This document shows positions 28,449 to 37,610 of a stretch of DNA of 64,000 nt, in pieces (the first letter of the stretch is position 1; each line of letters starts with the position of its first letter). The DNA is taken from NCBI RefSeq assembly GCF_001458355.1, contig NZ_CYSA01000007.1, positions 126,501-190,500 of the forward strand, in the 5' to 3' direction. The stretch comes from Thalassovita gelatinovora. Lineage in GTDB: Bacteria > Pseudomonadota > Alphaproteobacteria > Rhodobacterales > Rhodobacteraceae. The notes below the pieces were generated by a model that worked only from the letters and a program-made list of their open reading frames with translations, had not been told where the DNA came from and did not search any database. Made by a program: the position numbers and the translations under genes.

Positions 28449-29735
28449 TTACGCGTTGTAGGGCACAAGGGTGCCGACAACGGGAACGTTGGGATCGGTG
28501 GCATTTTCAGTCACGACATAGTCGAACTGATGCGGCCCCTTTTCCGACGGTTGCCATTGAGTGCCGATGATCGGGCCATGGGCCACGTTCGGCACCGGGC
28601 CTGTGGTGAAGTCCACGACCCCCGCGATACTGTCGGCCGTCAGACCCGCGATTGCGGCGGCCACGCCATCCTTGTCCTTGGGATCCGCCGCCGCAGCCAG
28701 CGCAGCCATGGCGACGTCGATTGCAGACAGGCTGGCGCCCAGCTGTTGCGTCCACTGACGCCCTGTTGCGGCTTCGTAGCCATCGCACAATGCGACCCCG
28801 TTCAACCCCGTAACGGGCGACGTATAGGGGAAATCGCGGTGCCAATACGCGGCGCTGGCGATGTTGTTGCCCAAGGTGCCCAGCGCTTCGATATCGCCGG
28901 GGAAGAGGCCGGTTTTGGCGGTTTGCACGATCTTGATTTGCCGATGCAGGCCCTGCTGCGCGGCCTGACGCCAGAACGCGGCGAAATCGGGCGGGATCGG
29001 GAAAGTGTTGAAGATTTCGATCCCGGCTTCGCGGAAGATGCGGATTTGCTGGGAATAATCCTGAGTGCCGGTTTCATACGCGCCGGGATCAATCACTTCG
29101 TAGCCCGCTTCGACCAGACGCGGCGCCAACACGGCGCGCACGGCGTTGCCATCGGCATCGTTGGGATACATGACGCCGACCTTGCGGTTGGTTTCGATCA
29201 GGTCCCATTGCGAGATATAGGCGCGGTAGAATTCATCGACGCCAAAGCCGAAGTGGAAGCCATAGGTGAACGGCGATGGTTCGCCCGGTTTTGCGCCGCG
29301 ACCGAAATACCATGCTTCCCACGGCATGACGGTCGAAATGCATGGCACGCCAGCGGCTTCGCAGGCATCGGAGACCGGGTTGATGGTTTCCGGTGTGGAC
29401 ACGGCGATCATGATGTCGACGCCATCACTGTTGATCAGCTCGCGCGCCAATTGGCCGGCGCGCGACGGGTCGGATTGCGTGTCGCGATCCAGCAATTCGA
29501 CCGAATAGCCGGTGCCGTTCATGGTGACGCCGCCTGCCAGGGCCTCGCGGGCGCGGTCTAGGATGTAACCATCGGTTTCACCGAAACCAGCCAGCGGGCC
29601 GGATACCGGGCTGATGAAGCCGATCTTCAATGGTACGGTCGCTTGCGCCAAGGCCTGGCTTCGGCCCAGAACGAACGTGCCCAAGGCGGCACCAGCCCCC
29701 AACAGGACCGAGCGGCGTGTAAAATCAAAAGTCAT
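28449..29735 (-). CDS. periplasmic substrate-binding protein of the Liv (type I) family
   Basis: 428 residues. The N-terminus FTRRSVLLGAGAALGTFVLGRSQALA is a twin-arginine signal peptide, so it is probably exported folded. PLKIGFISPVSGPLAGFGETDGYILDRAREAL and the DRDTQSDPSRAGQLARELIN segment are typical of Peripla_BP_6. Its relatives bind branched-chain amino acids, amides or lignin-derived aromatics. GGAGG precedes the ATG. Being placed between an aldehyde dehydrogenase and the ABC genes suggests an aromatic or alcohol ligand. Confidence 0.9.
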   Translation of the reverse strand: MTFDFTRRSVLLGAGAALGTFVLGRSQALAQATVPLKIGFISPVSGPLAGFGETDGYILDRAREALAGGVTMNGTGYSVELLDRDTQSDPSRAGQLARELINSDGVDIMIAVSTPETINPVSDACEAAGVPCISTVMPWEAWYFGRGAKPGEPSPFTYGFHFGFGVDEFYRAYISQWDLIETNRKVGVMYPNDADGNAVRAVLAPRLVEAGYEVIDPGAYETGTQDYSQQIRIFREAGIEIFNTFPIPPDFAAFWRQAAQQGLHRQIKIVQTAKTGLFPGDIEALGTLGNNIASAAYWHRDFPYTSPVTGLNGVALCDGYEAATGRQWTQQLGASLSAIDVAMAALAAAADPKDKDGVAAAIAGLTADSIAGVVDFTTGPVPNVAHGPIIGTQWQPSEKGPHQFDYVVTENATDPNVPVVGTLVPYNA

Positions 29736-29762
29736 GGTCTTTCCTCCCTATACCCCGTGCTT

Positions 29763-31184
29763 TCAGGGGCTGTCAGCGCGTGTTATCCAGCGCAATTCCG
29801 TGAATTCGTCGAGCGCCCAGCGGCCGCCGAAGCGGCCATAGCCGCTGCCCTTCACGCCGCCGAACGGGGCGTGCGGGTTGTCGTCGATGGTGGGGCGATT
29901 GATGTGGCAGATCCCGCTTTGGATCTGGCGCGCCATTGCATCTGCACGGTCCAGATCCCTTGAATAAACCGAGGCCGCCAGACCATAGGCGCTGTCATTT
30001 GCGACCGTGATCGCTTCGACATCACTGGCAATGCGCGTCACCCCGAGGATCGGGCCGAATATTTCTTCATGGTAGAGCCGCATATCCGGTTCCACACCAT
30101 CGATCAGGGTCGGTTCGAAGAACGCGTCCCGCATCGCGCCGCCGCCGATCAGCCGCGCGCCTTTGCCGATCGCATCACTGACCAGACCGGAAAGCCGTTC
30201 TGCGGCAGCGATATTAATGACCGGGCCGACATCGGTTGTCGGATCGCTGGGATCACCGAGGATCAGCGCGCTGCGGCGCGTTTCCAGTTGTTCGATCAAC
30301 GCATCGGCGACGCTGTCGGCCACGATCAGCCGTTCGGTCGACATGCAGATCTGTCCCTGGTTGCGGAAGGCCCCGCGTACCGCAGCCGCAGCGGCGAGAT
30401 CGAGGTCCGCATCTTCCAGAACCAGCATCGGTGCCTGTCCACCCAGTTCCAGCAAGGGCCGCTTGAGGTGTTTTGCGCAAATCTGTGCGACCCGCCGGCC
30501 GACACGGGTGGACCCGGTGAAATTCACCCGCCGCACCACCGGCGATTCGATCAACGCATCGACGATTTCCTCGCTGCCTGCGGCTGGACAAATCAACACC
30601 TTCGCCACGTCATCGGGAAACCCGGCCTCGGAGATTGCTTCGCCCAACAGGCGGAACGTGCGGGGGGCGACCTCATTGCCTTTCAGCAGAACCGTGTTGC
30701 CGCAGAGCAGCGGCGCAGCCAAGGCGCGCACGCCCAGCAGAAGCGGCGCATTCCAGGGCGCGATGCCGAGGCACACCCCACATGGCGCACGTTCCACACG
30801 GCTTTGAAGTCCGTTCTCGTGCTGCATCATCTCGGGTTGATCCAGCTGATCGGCATAGGTCGTGGCTTCGCGCAGCAGGCTGGCAGCAAAGCTCACGTTA
30901 TGAGCCGCCCAAGCCATCGGCGTTCCGACTTCTTCGATCATCGCGGTGCAGAAGGTTTCGGCGCGGCGTTCGATCACATCGGCCAGCGCCAGCAAATAGG
31001 TAGACCGTTCGGCTGCCGTCAGCGACGACCACCGGGGAAACGCCGCCGCCGCACGCACCGCATGTTGCAGACAGGTTTCAAGATCATACGCGAGTTCCCG
31101 GCTGACGACCTTCCCCGTCGCCGGATTTTCCCGATAGATCAGATGCCCCTCCAAAGCCTGGGGCTGGTTCTCCCGTGCAGTCAT
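29763..31184 (-). CDS. second NAD(P)-dependent aldehyde dehydrogenase (salicylaldehyde dehydrogenase-like)
   Basis: 473 residues, clearly a paralogue of the 22855-24300 enzyme: LGIAPWNAPLLLGVRALAAPLLCGNTVLLKGNE, NFTGSTRVGRRVAQ, LELGGQAPM and the catalytic Cys in NQGQICMSTERL. ATG 31184 (MTARENQPQ) gives the family length; the frame is open 31 codons upstream. First gene of the minus-strand run, facing the AraC gene across 109 bases. Two such enzymes in one operon suggest two aldehydes or two steps. Confidence 0.9.
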   Translation of the reverse strand: MTARENQPQALEGHLIYRENPATGKVVSRELAYDLETCLQHAVRAAAAFPRWSSLTAAERSTYLLALADVIERRAETFCTAMIEEVGTPMAWAAHNVSFAASLLREATTYADQLDQPEMMQHENGLQSRVERAPCGVCLGIAPWNAPLLLGVRALAAPLLCGNTVLLKGNEVAPRTFRLLGEAISEAGFPDDVAKVLICPAAGSEEIVDALIESPVVRRVNFTGSTRVGRRVAQICAKHLKRPLLELGGQAPMLVLEDADLDLAAAAAVRGAFRNQGQICMSTERLIVADSVADALIEQLETRRSALILGDPSDPTTDVGPVINIAAAERLSGLVSDAIGKGARLIGGGAMRDAFFEPTLIDGVEPDMRLYHEEIFGPILGVTRIASDVEAITVANDSAYGLAASVYSRDLDRADAMARQIQSGICHINRPTIDDNPHAPFGGVKGSGYGRFGGRWALDEFTELRWITRADSP

Positions 31185-31293
31185 ATTTTGCGCCCGGACA
31201 AGCCGGCCTCCCTTGTCATAGAGTAGCTTGCTTCTATACTCGCATGAAATGTGAAAATCTGGATATTTGTTGTTCAAAAATGGCTAATGCGAC

Positions 31294-32157
31294 ATGATTG
31301 AAGGCTACGCTTTGATCCACGACGAACGCGAAGCGCTACACCAGCGGACGCTGCGCGTGCGATTCCCCGAAGGGTTTGCGACCTTGCTGTTCTTGCAGCA
31401 TGGCGTTCTGCGCCATGGATCGGATGGCAGTATCGTCACCGGCCCCGCCCTGTGCTTCTGGCCGGGGTCCGAACGTCCCACCCTGACCCTGGATGCCGGG
31501 TCCGCCACGCGGCTTTTGGGTCTTAGCGACACGATCATCCTCGACGCCATCGGTGCGCGGTCGGAATCCGTGCATCTGCGGATGCTGGTCGAGCGTCCGT
31601 TCACGGCGGCGCTGGAAGAACAGCCGAAGATCCCGCAAGTGGAAATGATGTTCAGCTGGTTCGGCTACGAATTGAACTCTGCCCATCTGCAATCACCGAT
31701 GACCCTGTCTGCCTATCTGCGCCTTCTGCTGATCACTGCGCTGCGGGTTCACAATCCCGAGCCGATCGAAAAGGGCGGCGAGCAGACCAACATCCTGCGC
31801 CGTTTCCGGCATCTGGTCGAGCTTCACTACCGCGACCATTGGCAGGTTTCGGCCTATGCCAGCGAATTGGGTGTCGAATATGAACGGCTGCACCGGATCT
31901 GCAAACGCGAAACCGGGCGCGCGCCGGCGGAACTGGTTCACGAACGCCTGATCGCGGAAGCCAAGGCGCGGCTGGAAAATTCGGGGCATCCGCTCAAGAA
32001 GATCGGGGCCGATCTGGGTTTTGCGGACGGATCGCGCTTCAGTCACTTCTTCAAGCGCCGCACCGGCATGTCGCCCGGTGCCTATCGCGCCATTGTGTCC
32101 CGCCCGGCAGGGGAAGACCTGAGCGAGCTGCGGCGCAACTTTTCGGATTGGCCGTAA
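31294..32157 (+). CDS. AraC/XylS-family transcriptional regulator
   Basis: 287 residues. The N-terminal half is a cupin-like ligand domain (FPEGFATLLFLQHGVLRHG). The C-terminal 100 residues are two HTH motifs: VSAYASELGVEYERLHRICKRETGRAPAELVHERLIAEAKARL and KKIGADLGFADGSRFSHFFKRRTGMSPGAYR. Divergent from the aldehyde dehydrogenase/ABC run, so it very likely controls it. A GAGTA-N11-TACTC inverted repeat (31221-31241) in the shared gap is a weak operator candidate. Confidence 0.92.
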   Translation: MIEGYALIHDEREALHQRTLRVRFPEGFATLLFLQHGVLRHGSDGSIVTGPALCFWPGSERPTLTLDAGSATRLLGLSDTIILDAIGARSESVHLRMLVERPFTAALEEQPKIPQVEMMFSWFGYELNSAHLQSPMTLSAYLRLLLITALRVHNPEPIEKGGEQTNILRRFRHLVELHYRDHWQVSAYASELGVEYERLHRICKRETGRAPAELVHERLIAEAKARLENSGHPLKKIGADLGFADGSRFSHFFKRRTGMSPGAYRAIVSRPAGEDLSELRRNFSDWP

Positions 32158-32356
32158 GGATCAAGCCGGGGATCTTGGTTCTTGGTCGATTTCGTGCGTC
32201 AGAATTTCAGCCCGACCGCAGAATGCCGCTGAATCAGTTTGAAGTGGGCCGGGAAAATCTGACAGTCAACCAAGCCGCTTTCTCAAGTGATCCTTGCTTG
32301 ATCTTTCAAGAGAAGCGAGTCGATTAAGACCGTCAGATACGCAAAACACCGCATTC

Positions 32357-32385
32357 ATCCCGCGGTATTTTGACCAAGAAGAAAC
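32357..32385. repeat. GC-rich repeat remnant downstream of araC-type gene
   Basis: CCCGCGGTATTTTGACC followed by AAGAAGAAAC. It shares the C-rich/CGG then TATTTTG pattern with the elements at 14733-14810 and 56672-56701. It lies just behind the GST stop codon. Confidence 0.35.
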
Positions 32386-32387
32386 GC

Positions 32388-32993
32388 TTAGTCGCTGGGG
32401 CGGGTGGCGGTCATGCTGTCGCGTTGGGAAAACACCGCGAACCAGTCATCGAGCGCATCATTGCCCTTGCGCCAGTTGCGCCCGTCATGGCGAAAATCGA
32501 GATAGCCCAGCGCACAGGCGATGGCGATCTGACCGATATTGAGCGGCCCGGTCAGGTGGGCCATCCAACGGTCATTGACGGTTTTCACCGCACGCGAGGC
32601 TTTGTCCCACTGCGCTTCGACCCAGTCGTCATAAACCATATGGGCGGGCCGTACGCGGGTTTCGTAAACCATCAGCACGGCGGCATCGAGAATGCCGTCG
32701 GCGGTGGCTTCGAGCGTCATCACTTCCCAGCGCGCAGTGTCGGGATAGAGCCCGCCGCCAGCGCGGTCGTTGAGGAATTGGCAGATCACCCGGCTGTCAT
32801 AGATCGCCGGGCCGTCACCGCGGACCAGCGCCGGGATCTTGCCGACCGGGTTGGCCGATAGCACTTCGGGCGGGGTGGATACGGGGGTGGTTTTCACCGG
32901 CAACAGGTCGACATCGTCGATTTGGCCGGTTTCATGCAGCACCACCGCGACCTTGCGGACGAAGGGCGATGCGGGGGAATAAACGAGTTTCAT
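32388..32993 (-). CDS. glutathione S-transferase family protein
   Basis: 201 residues. Thioredoxin-like N-domain: LVYSPASPFVRKVAVVLHETG, NPVGKIPALV and the gamma-Glu contact site YDSRVICQFLN; all-helical C-domain with NIGQIAIACALGYLDFRH. The Ser in SPASPFVRK is the probable thiol-activating residue. Cytosolic; substrate unknown. It is separated by 55 bases from the PaiB-like gene on the same strand. Confidence 0.92.
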   Translation of the reverse strand: MKLVYSPASPFVRKVAVVLHETGQIDDVDLLPVKTTPVSTPPEVLSANPVGKIPALVRGDGPAIYDSRVICQFLNDRAGGGLYPDTARWEVMTLEATADGILDAAVLMVYETRVRPAHMVYDDWVEAQWDKASRAVKTVNDRWMAHLTGPLNIGQIAIACALGYLDFRHDGRNWRKGNDALDDWFAVFSQRDSMTATRPSD

Positions 32994-33048
32994 ATGGTTG
33001 GCTTCCTCTCTCCGGCGTTGAGATTAGCACCGGATGCGGCGCTGTCCA

Positions 33049-33672
33049 TCATTGATCGGGAGGCAGGTCGCGCATCAGGGCCGCCAGACCGGCCAGACCG
33101 GTACCGATCCCAGAGGTTTCGACCCCGTCGGCGGCGCCAAGGCGGGCGGCTTCGGGTTTGTTCTGAGCCAGTTTCCAAGTGCCCGAGACGTCTTCGATCC
33201 GCATCCGGGCGGGTACGATCATCCGCATCATCCGGGTCAACGCCTGATCCGGCATCTTGTCGCTTGTCCACACCGGTTTCGGGGCCAGCGCCGTTTCGAA
33301 CCGGTCCGACAGCCGGTCGAGCACGTCGCGCAGGCGGTCATCGGGCAGCAGATCGGCGGTGCCGGTCAGATGCACCGCGACATAGTTCCAGGTCGGCACC
33401 TGATCGTCGATCCCGTACCAATCGGGCGACACATAGCCATGCGGGCCGCTGATGGCGAAACGGGCCGGGCGGGGTTGTTTCAACCGCGCGGCAATCGGGT
33501 TGGCACGCACCAGATGGAACAGCACCTCGTCGCCATCGATCAAGAAGGGGATATGCGACATGAGCGGCAAGCCGGCGTCATCGGACAGCGCCAGAATGCC
33601 AAAGCCGGTGTCACGGGCGAAATCCAGATTGGTCTGTCGCGGGGTTTGGCGGTAGCTGGGGTTGGGGTGCAT
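33049..33672 (-). CDS. FMN-binding negative transcriptional regulator family protein (PaiB-like)
   Basis: 207 residues. Split-barrel flavoprotein pattern: ILALSDDAGLPLMSHIPFLIDGDEVLFHLVRANPIAARLK, GYVSPDWYG, PTWNYVAVHLTG and MMRMIVPARMRIEDVSGTWKLAQNK, which is the PaiB/FMN_bind_2 order. Bacillus PaiB represses sporulation and protease genes; other members are probably haem- or flavin-linked enzymes. The start at 33672 (MHPNPSYRQTPRQ) matches the family N-terminus; the longer open frame is noise. Confidence 0.9.
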   Translation of the reverse strand: MHPNPSYRQTPRQTNLDFARDTGFGILALSDDAGLPLMSHIPFLIDGDEVLFHLVRANPIAARLKQPRPARFAISGPHGYVSPDWYGIDDQVPTWNYVAVHLTGTADLLPDDRLRDVLDRLSDRFETALAPKPVWTSDKMPDQALTRMMRMIVPARMRIEDVSGTWKLAQNKPEAARLGAADGVETSGIGTGLAGLAALMRDLPPDQ

Positions 33673-33728
33673 GGCAGGACCTTGGGTTTTGTGCCGAAGC
33701 TCTGGCAAGCCCGGTCTTGATGCAAGGT

Positions 33729-34991
33729 TTAAACGACCAGACGGGTGCCCGACACACCGGAAATGCGCGCCGAAACGATGGTGCCTTCGGTTTGCGGTGT
33801 GGCAAAGCCGACTTCGGTGAATTGTTCGGTGCGGCCCATATGCGGGTTTTCCATCAGGATGCGATGGGATTTGCCGACCTGCGCAGCCAGATGCCTGGCG
33901 ACCTGAGCATCGCCTGCCGCGCGCAGCCGGGCAGCGCGGGACTTGATGATGTTTCCATTGATCTGGTTCGGGATTTTCGCCGCCGGGGTGCCTTCGCGTT
34001 TCGAATAGGGGAAGACATGCAGCCAGGTCAGGTCGCAATCGGTGACCAGTTTCAGCGAATTTTCGAAATGCGCTTCGGTTTCGGTGGGGAAACCGGCGAT
34101 GATATCGGCCCCGAAGGTCATGTCGGGGCGCAGTTTCTTTGCCTCTTGGGCAAAGCGGATCGCATCGTCGCGCAAATGACGGCGCTTCATCCGTTTCAGG
34201 ATCAGGTCGTCGCCATGTTGCAGGCTGAGATGCAGATGCGGCATCAGGCGCGGTTCGGTGGCGATCGCCTGCATCAGGTTTTCATCCACCTCGATCGAAT
34301 CGATCGAGCTGATCCGCAGCCGCGGCAGGTCCGGCACCAGTTTCAGAATGCGCATCACCAGATCGCCCAGTTTCGGCCCCGCAGGCAAGTCAGCACCCCA
34401 AGACGTCAGATCGACCCCGGTCAGCACCACTTCGTTATAGCCCTTATCGACCAATCGCTTGATCTGATCGACCACGACACCGGCGGGGACGCTGCGCGAA
34501 TTGCCCCGGCCATAGGGGATGATGCAGAAGGTACAGCGGTGATCGCAGCCGTTTTGCACCTGCACATAGGCGCGCGACCGGGTGCCGAAGCCGTCGATCA
34601 GGTGTCCGGCGGTTTCGGTCACGGACATGATGTCGTCGACCTGCACCTTTTCGGTCTGGCCGACAAAATCGGGACCCATATTGGCCCAGGTTTGCGGCTG
34701 CATTTTCTCGGCATTGCCGATGACCAGATCGACTTCGGTCATATTGGCGAAAGTGTCCGGTTCGGTCTGGGCAGCGCAGCCGGTGACGATCAGGCGGGCA
34801 CCGGGGTTTTCGCGCCGCAGTTTGCGGATTTCCTGCCGTGCCTTGCGCACCGCTTCGGCGGTGACGGCGCAGGTATTGACCACCACGGCGCCTTCGACAC
34901 CGGCCTGTTGGGCGAGGTCCTTCATCGCTTCGGTTTCATAGGCGTTGAGCCGACAGCCGAGCGTGGCAAAGATCGGGGGTTTTGCGGTCAT
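33729..34991 (-). CDS. mtaB: tRNA t6A37 methylthiotransferase MtaB
   Basis: 420 residues. Radical-SAM methylthiotransferase that makes ms2t6A at position 37 of ANN-decoding tRNAs, including tRNA-Lys(UUU) encoded nearby. The N-terminal UPF0004 domain has the second cluster cysteines in LGCRLN, NTCAV and GCAAQ; the radical SAM motif is [15 protein letters not shown]. The C-terminal TRAM-like part is short. ATG 34991 overlaps the dapF stop by four bases, so the pair is coupled. Confidence 0.94.
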   Translation of the reverse strand: MTAKPPIFATLGCRLNAYETEAMKDLAQQAGVEGAVVVNTCAVTAEAVRKARQEIRKLRRENPGARLIVTGCAAQTEPDTFANMTEVDLVIGNAEKMQPQTWANMGPDFVGQTEKVQVDDIMSVTETAGHLIDGFGTRSRAYVQVQNGCDHRCTFCIIPYGRGNSRSVPAGVVVDQIKRLVDKGYNEVVLTGVDLTSWGADLPAGPKLGDLVMRILKLVPDLPRLRISSIDSIEVDENLMQAIATEPRLMPHLHLSLQHGDDLILKRMKRRHLRDDAIRFAQEAKKLRPDMTFGADIIAGFPTETEAHFENSLKLVTDCDLTWLHVFPYSKREGTPAAKIPNQINGNIIKSRAARLRAAGDAQVARHLAAQVGKSHRILMENPHMGRTEQFTEVGFATPQTEGTIVSARISGVSGTRLVV

Positions 34992-35830
34992 CCGACCGAA
35001 TCCAAAAATTCCGGTGTCAGTTGCGCGGTAAAGACATGCATGGTTTGCCCGGTCATCCAGACGCCATCGTCGCGCCAATCGACCTGCAACGATCCACCAT
35101 CAAGATCGATCCGCACTTTGCGCCCGGTCAGGCCGCGACGTGCCGCCGCCACGGCGGTGGCGCAGGAGGACGAACCAGAGGCCAGCGTGACCCCGACACC
35201 GCGTTCCCAGACCCGCATGCGCAGGTGATCCGGCCCTACGACGCTGGCGAATTGCACATTGGTGCGTTGCGGATAAAGCGGGTGATGTTCAATTTCGGCA
35301 CCACGGGTTTGCAGATCGACCGCTTCGGCATCGTCGACGAAGAAGGTGCAATGCGGGTTGCCCATGCCGGTGGCGGTGGGCTTGCCGTCCATCGGCAGTT
35401 CCAACGTGTCCATTTCATGCGCCAGCGGGATTTCATCCCAAGCCAACTGCGGTTGGCCCATATTGACCGAGGTCAGGCCGTTGCCGGCGTCGACCGCATA
35501 AAGATCGCCGCGATCGGTGGTCAGGTGCAAATCGTGCTTGCCGGTTTCATCCATTAGGTAGCGCGCGATGCAGCGGGTGGCGTTGCCGCAGGCAGCCGAG
35601 GTCGATCCATCCGAATTGTAGAACACCAGATGGGCATCGCCTGCGCCCGGTTCAATCACGGCCAATTGGTCATACCCGACCCCTTTGTGCCGGTCGGCGA
35701 TAGCGATCACCAGTTCGGGCGGCAGCGGATGCGCGCGCAGGCGGGCATCGACAACGACAAAGTCGTTGCCCAGCCCGTGCATTTTCATGAACGGCAAGGG
35801 GGTATGTTCGCGGGCGACCATGAGCGGCAT
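34988..35830 (-). CDS. dapF: diaminopimelate epimerase DapF
   Basis: 280 residues. Interconverts LL- and meso-diaminopimelate for lysine and peptidoglycan. Both catalytic cysteines are visible: [12 protein letters not shown] in the N-terminal half and [13 protein letters not shown] in the C-terminal half; [15 protein letters not shown] is the N-terminal signature. The start at 35830 is not supported by a clear ribosome site; ATG 35821 or 35788 are possible. In an operon with mtaB. Confidence 0.94.
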   Translation of the reverse strand: MPLMVAREHTPLPFMKMHGLGNDFVVVDARLRAHPLPPELVIAIADRHKGVGYDQLAVIEPGAGDAHLVFYNSDGSTSAACGNATRCIARYLMDETGKHDLHLTTDRGDLYAVDAGNGLTSVNMGQPQLAWDEIPLAHEMDTLELPMDGKPTATGMGNPHCTFFVDDAEAVDLQTRGAEIEHHPLYPQRTNVQFASVVGPDHLRMRVWERGVGVTLASGSSSCATAVAAARRGLTGRKVRIDLDGGSLQVDWRDDGVWMTGQTMHVFTAQLTPEFLDSVG

Positions 35831-36174
35831 ATACGTCTAAGGCCCACAGGTTTCCAGCCCGCAGGTGTCCGGACCCATCTGACCGCCGGGTCGGGTTGAT
35901 GCCTCCCTATGATAATCGAAGGTTTTACATGGCAAATTCGGCTGCTGGCAGCCGACTGCGCAGCGATGAGCACCGCATATCTGACAATGCCCCTCCGGCC
36001 GAACTGTCGCCGTGACCTTGGAAACCGGCAGATTTCGATTCGCAGCGGAAGATTCCCCGCCGCTTTTCACATCGGTCACGATCTGCTGACGGGAGGCTTG
36101 GAAAGAAAAGTAGACGCTTCTGGGTTTTTGGGGTTGACCCCCAAGGGCGCAGTTTCTAGAAGCGCCTCCACAGT
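35831..36174. other. 344-base intergenic region between dapF and tRNA-Lys
   Basis: No convincing gene. On the minus strand a GTG-started frame of 80 codons (35837-36079) holds a cysteine-rich stretch (CQICGAHRCAVGC) and ends CGLETCGP just before dapF, but it lacks a ribosome site. CGCTTCT (36115-36121) and AGAAGCG (36158-36164) form a wide inverted repeat just before the tRNA. The dapF and tRNA promoters must lie here. Confidence 0.4.
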
Positions 36175-36250
36175 GGGCCGTTAGCTCAGTTGGTAGAGCA
36201 ACTGACTTTTAATCAGTGGGTCGCAGGTTCGAATCCTGCACGGCTCACCA
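36175..36250 (+). tRNA. tRNA-Lys (UUU anticodon)
   Basis: Cloverleaf of 76 bases with encoded CCA. Acceptor GGGCCGT pairs with ACGGCTC (one G-T pair), D-arm GCTCAGTTGGTAGAGC, anticodon stem ACTGA/TCAGT enclosing CTTTTAA with anticodon TTT, and T-arm GCAGG-TTCGAAT-CCTGC. Gene remnants start directly behind its 3' end, as at many integration sites. Confidence 0.97.
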
Positions 36251-36273
36251 CTTTATCCTGATATACCAATGGA

Positions 36274-36588
36274 TTACGCGCCGCGCCTTCGGGCGCGGTC
36301 CGCGCGTTCCGGATTGCCGGAAGCAATACGGAAGCAGTGTGACAGGTAAATGCGGGGCGCCTTGGTGATGTACCTGCCCTTTGCCTCGCTCAACTTGTTA
36401 GCAACCCGCTCAGGATCGGCCTGAACGGCGTCGGACAACCGTTCGCCTACCGTCGTCATGTGATCCGCAAGTTCGCCCTTCTGCGGGCCTTCGAGTGCCG
36501 CGAGGGTGGTGGCGTTGCCGATGACTGTAGCGAGGATTAGGCGGATATGGTTTTCCCGGCGAACGCGGCAGACCGTCTTTTCCGAGAT
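36274..36588 (-). pseudogene. gene fragment next to tRNA-Lys, possible decayed HTH/phage-type protein
   Basis: A frame open from 36588 to a stop at 36274 reads ISEKTVCRVRRENHIRLI at its N-side and SHCFRIASGNPERADR at the end. Only ATG 36459 could start it, giving 61 residues and losing the best-conserved-looking part. The SEKTV-RR-EN segment is reminiscent of the helix-turn-helix of small phage-related proteins, but no family is certain. Its position 24 bases after the tRNA 3' end suggests the relic of an integrated element. Confidence 0.35.
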
Positions 36589-36668
36589 TCACGTTCCAGA
36601 TATCCCAACCGAGAAGACCAAAACACACCGAATGAACCATGTGGAAATCTTCAGGCTCCTCTTCTATT

Positions 36669-36686
36669 GTGAAATTCAGTTTTCAC
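36669..36686. promoter_or_regulatory. palindromic operator candidate before the RpiR-type gene
   Basis: GTGAAA-N6-TTTCAC ends three bases before the ATG at 36689. The same half-sites return in the palindrome behind the gene. Position would let the regulator block its own translation start region or promoter (autoregulation). Confidence 0.6.
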
Positions 36687-36688
36687 GA

Positions 36689-37531
36689 ATGGATCCCATG
36701 GCTGACATCCCTTTCTTGACCCGCGTCCGACGTATCTTGCCTGAACTTCACCCAGCAGAGCGCAAGCTGGGCGAGCTTGTTTGCAATTTTCCCGGAGAAC
36801 TCGCGAGCTATTCTGCATCGGAACTGGCGGATTTGGCGGATGTGTCCAATGCGACCGTCAGCCGGTTCGTAAGGCGTATAGGTTACAACTCTTATGAGGA
36901 AGCCCGGCGTCATGTGCGTCTTGAACAAGCCAGCGGATCGCGCCTGTATCGCGGAGCGGTCAAAGACAGCGCACCGCGTGCGCTGGGGTCCTATGAAGAG
37001 TCAGATATCCGCAATATCCAAGACACGCTTCAGGCTTTGGATACGGCAGAGATCGAAGACCTGGCGCAAGCCCTCCTCAAAGCAAGGAAAGTATGGGTTT
37101 TCGGTTTCCGTGCCGGCGCACCGCTGGCCAATTATCTGCAATGGCAACTGCTTCAAGTTATTGACAATATCGTTGCCTTGCCCGGAAACGGTCAGACGAT
37201 GGGGGAGCACCTTGCCAGTATAAGGTCAACAGATGTGGTGCTCCTGTTTGGACTGCGGCGCAGGGTTGCTGTTTTGCCGGACCTGATGTCGGGCATTCTT
37301 GAGCAAGGCGCACAATTCGCCCTGATCTCGGACGAAGGCATGCCGCCGCAGTCCGAGGCTTCGTGGCATTTTCGGTGCGTGACCGAGTCACCGGGACCGC
37401 TGTTCAGCCATACGGGCGTTATGGCCCTGCTGAATCTGATTGCCAACCGCACGATCGAGGCGGCAGCCGCCGAGGGACGCACGCGCCTCGCGGCCATAGA
37501 AGCCGCAAATGATCGCCTGAACGAGCTTTAG
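36689..37531 (+). CDS. MurR/RpiR-family transcriptional regulator
   Basis: 280 residues. N-terminal HTH_6 domain: ERKLGELVCNFPGELASYSASELADLADVSNATVSRFVRRIGYNSYEEARRHVR; C-terminal SIS sugar-phosphate-type domain around ARKVWVFGFRAGAPLANYLQWQLLQ. ATG 36689 (MDPMADIPFL) was chosen as family N-terminus; ATG 36698 is possible, and the frame is open to 36506. Transcribed towards a TRAP operon 186 bases downstream, with palindromes before and after the gene, so it most likely controls both. Confidence 0.92.
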   Translation: MDPMADIPFLTRVRRILPELHPAERKLGELVCNFPGELASYSASELADLADVSNATVSRFVRRIGYNSYEEARRHVRLEQASGSRLYRGAVKDSAPRALGSYEESDIRNIQDTLQALDTAEIEDLAQALLKARKVWVFGFRAGAPLANYLQWQLLQVIDNIVALPGNGQTMGEHLASIRSTDVVLLFGLRRRVAVLPDLMSGILEQGAQFALISDEGMPPQSEASWHFRCVTESPGPLFSHTGVMALLNLIANRTIEAAAAEGRTRLAAIEAANDRLNEL

Positions 37532-37541
37532 TGCGGCCATC

Positions 37542-37561
37542 TTTCACGCATATTCGTGAAA
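37542..37561. promoter_or_regulatory. perfect palindromic operator candidate upstream of the TRAP operon
   Basis: TTTCACG-N6-CGTGAAA with perfect 7-bp arms, eleven bases behind the RpiR-type stop codon and directly upstream of a promoter-like sequence. Half-sites are the same as at 36669-36686. Confidence 0.65.
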
Positions 37562-37574
37562 AAACGCTTTCTTT

Positions 37575-37603
37575 TTGAGCGCATTTACACATGGTGATAA
37601 GAA
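37575..37603 (+). promoter_or_regulatory. candidate promoter of the TRAP operon
   Basis: TTGAGC (37575-37580) and TAAGAA (37598-37603) with a 17-base spacer. It sits between the perfect palindrome (37542-37561) and another half-site pair, TTTCACG at 37611 and TGTGAAA at 37640, three helical turns apart. AT-rich surroundings contrast with the flanking genes. Confidence 0.4.
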
Positions 37604-37610
37604 AAAATCA

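Noticed and set aside
31221-31241. GAGTA-N11-TACTC inverted repeat between AraC gene and aldehyde dehydrogenase
   Set aside because: Arms are only 5 bp and AraC proteins usually bind direct repeats; too weak to call an operator.
35837-36079. 80-codon cysteine-rich small ORF before dapF
   Set aside because: GTG start without ribosome site and no recognised family; the CxxC pattern alone is not enough. Kept only as a remark in the intergenic entry.
36410-36640. Minus-strand 76-codon ORF starting MVHSVCFG
   Set aside because: Out of frame with the better-looking fragment at 36274-36588 and of unnatural composition.
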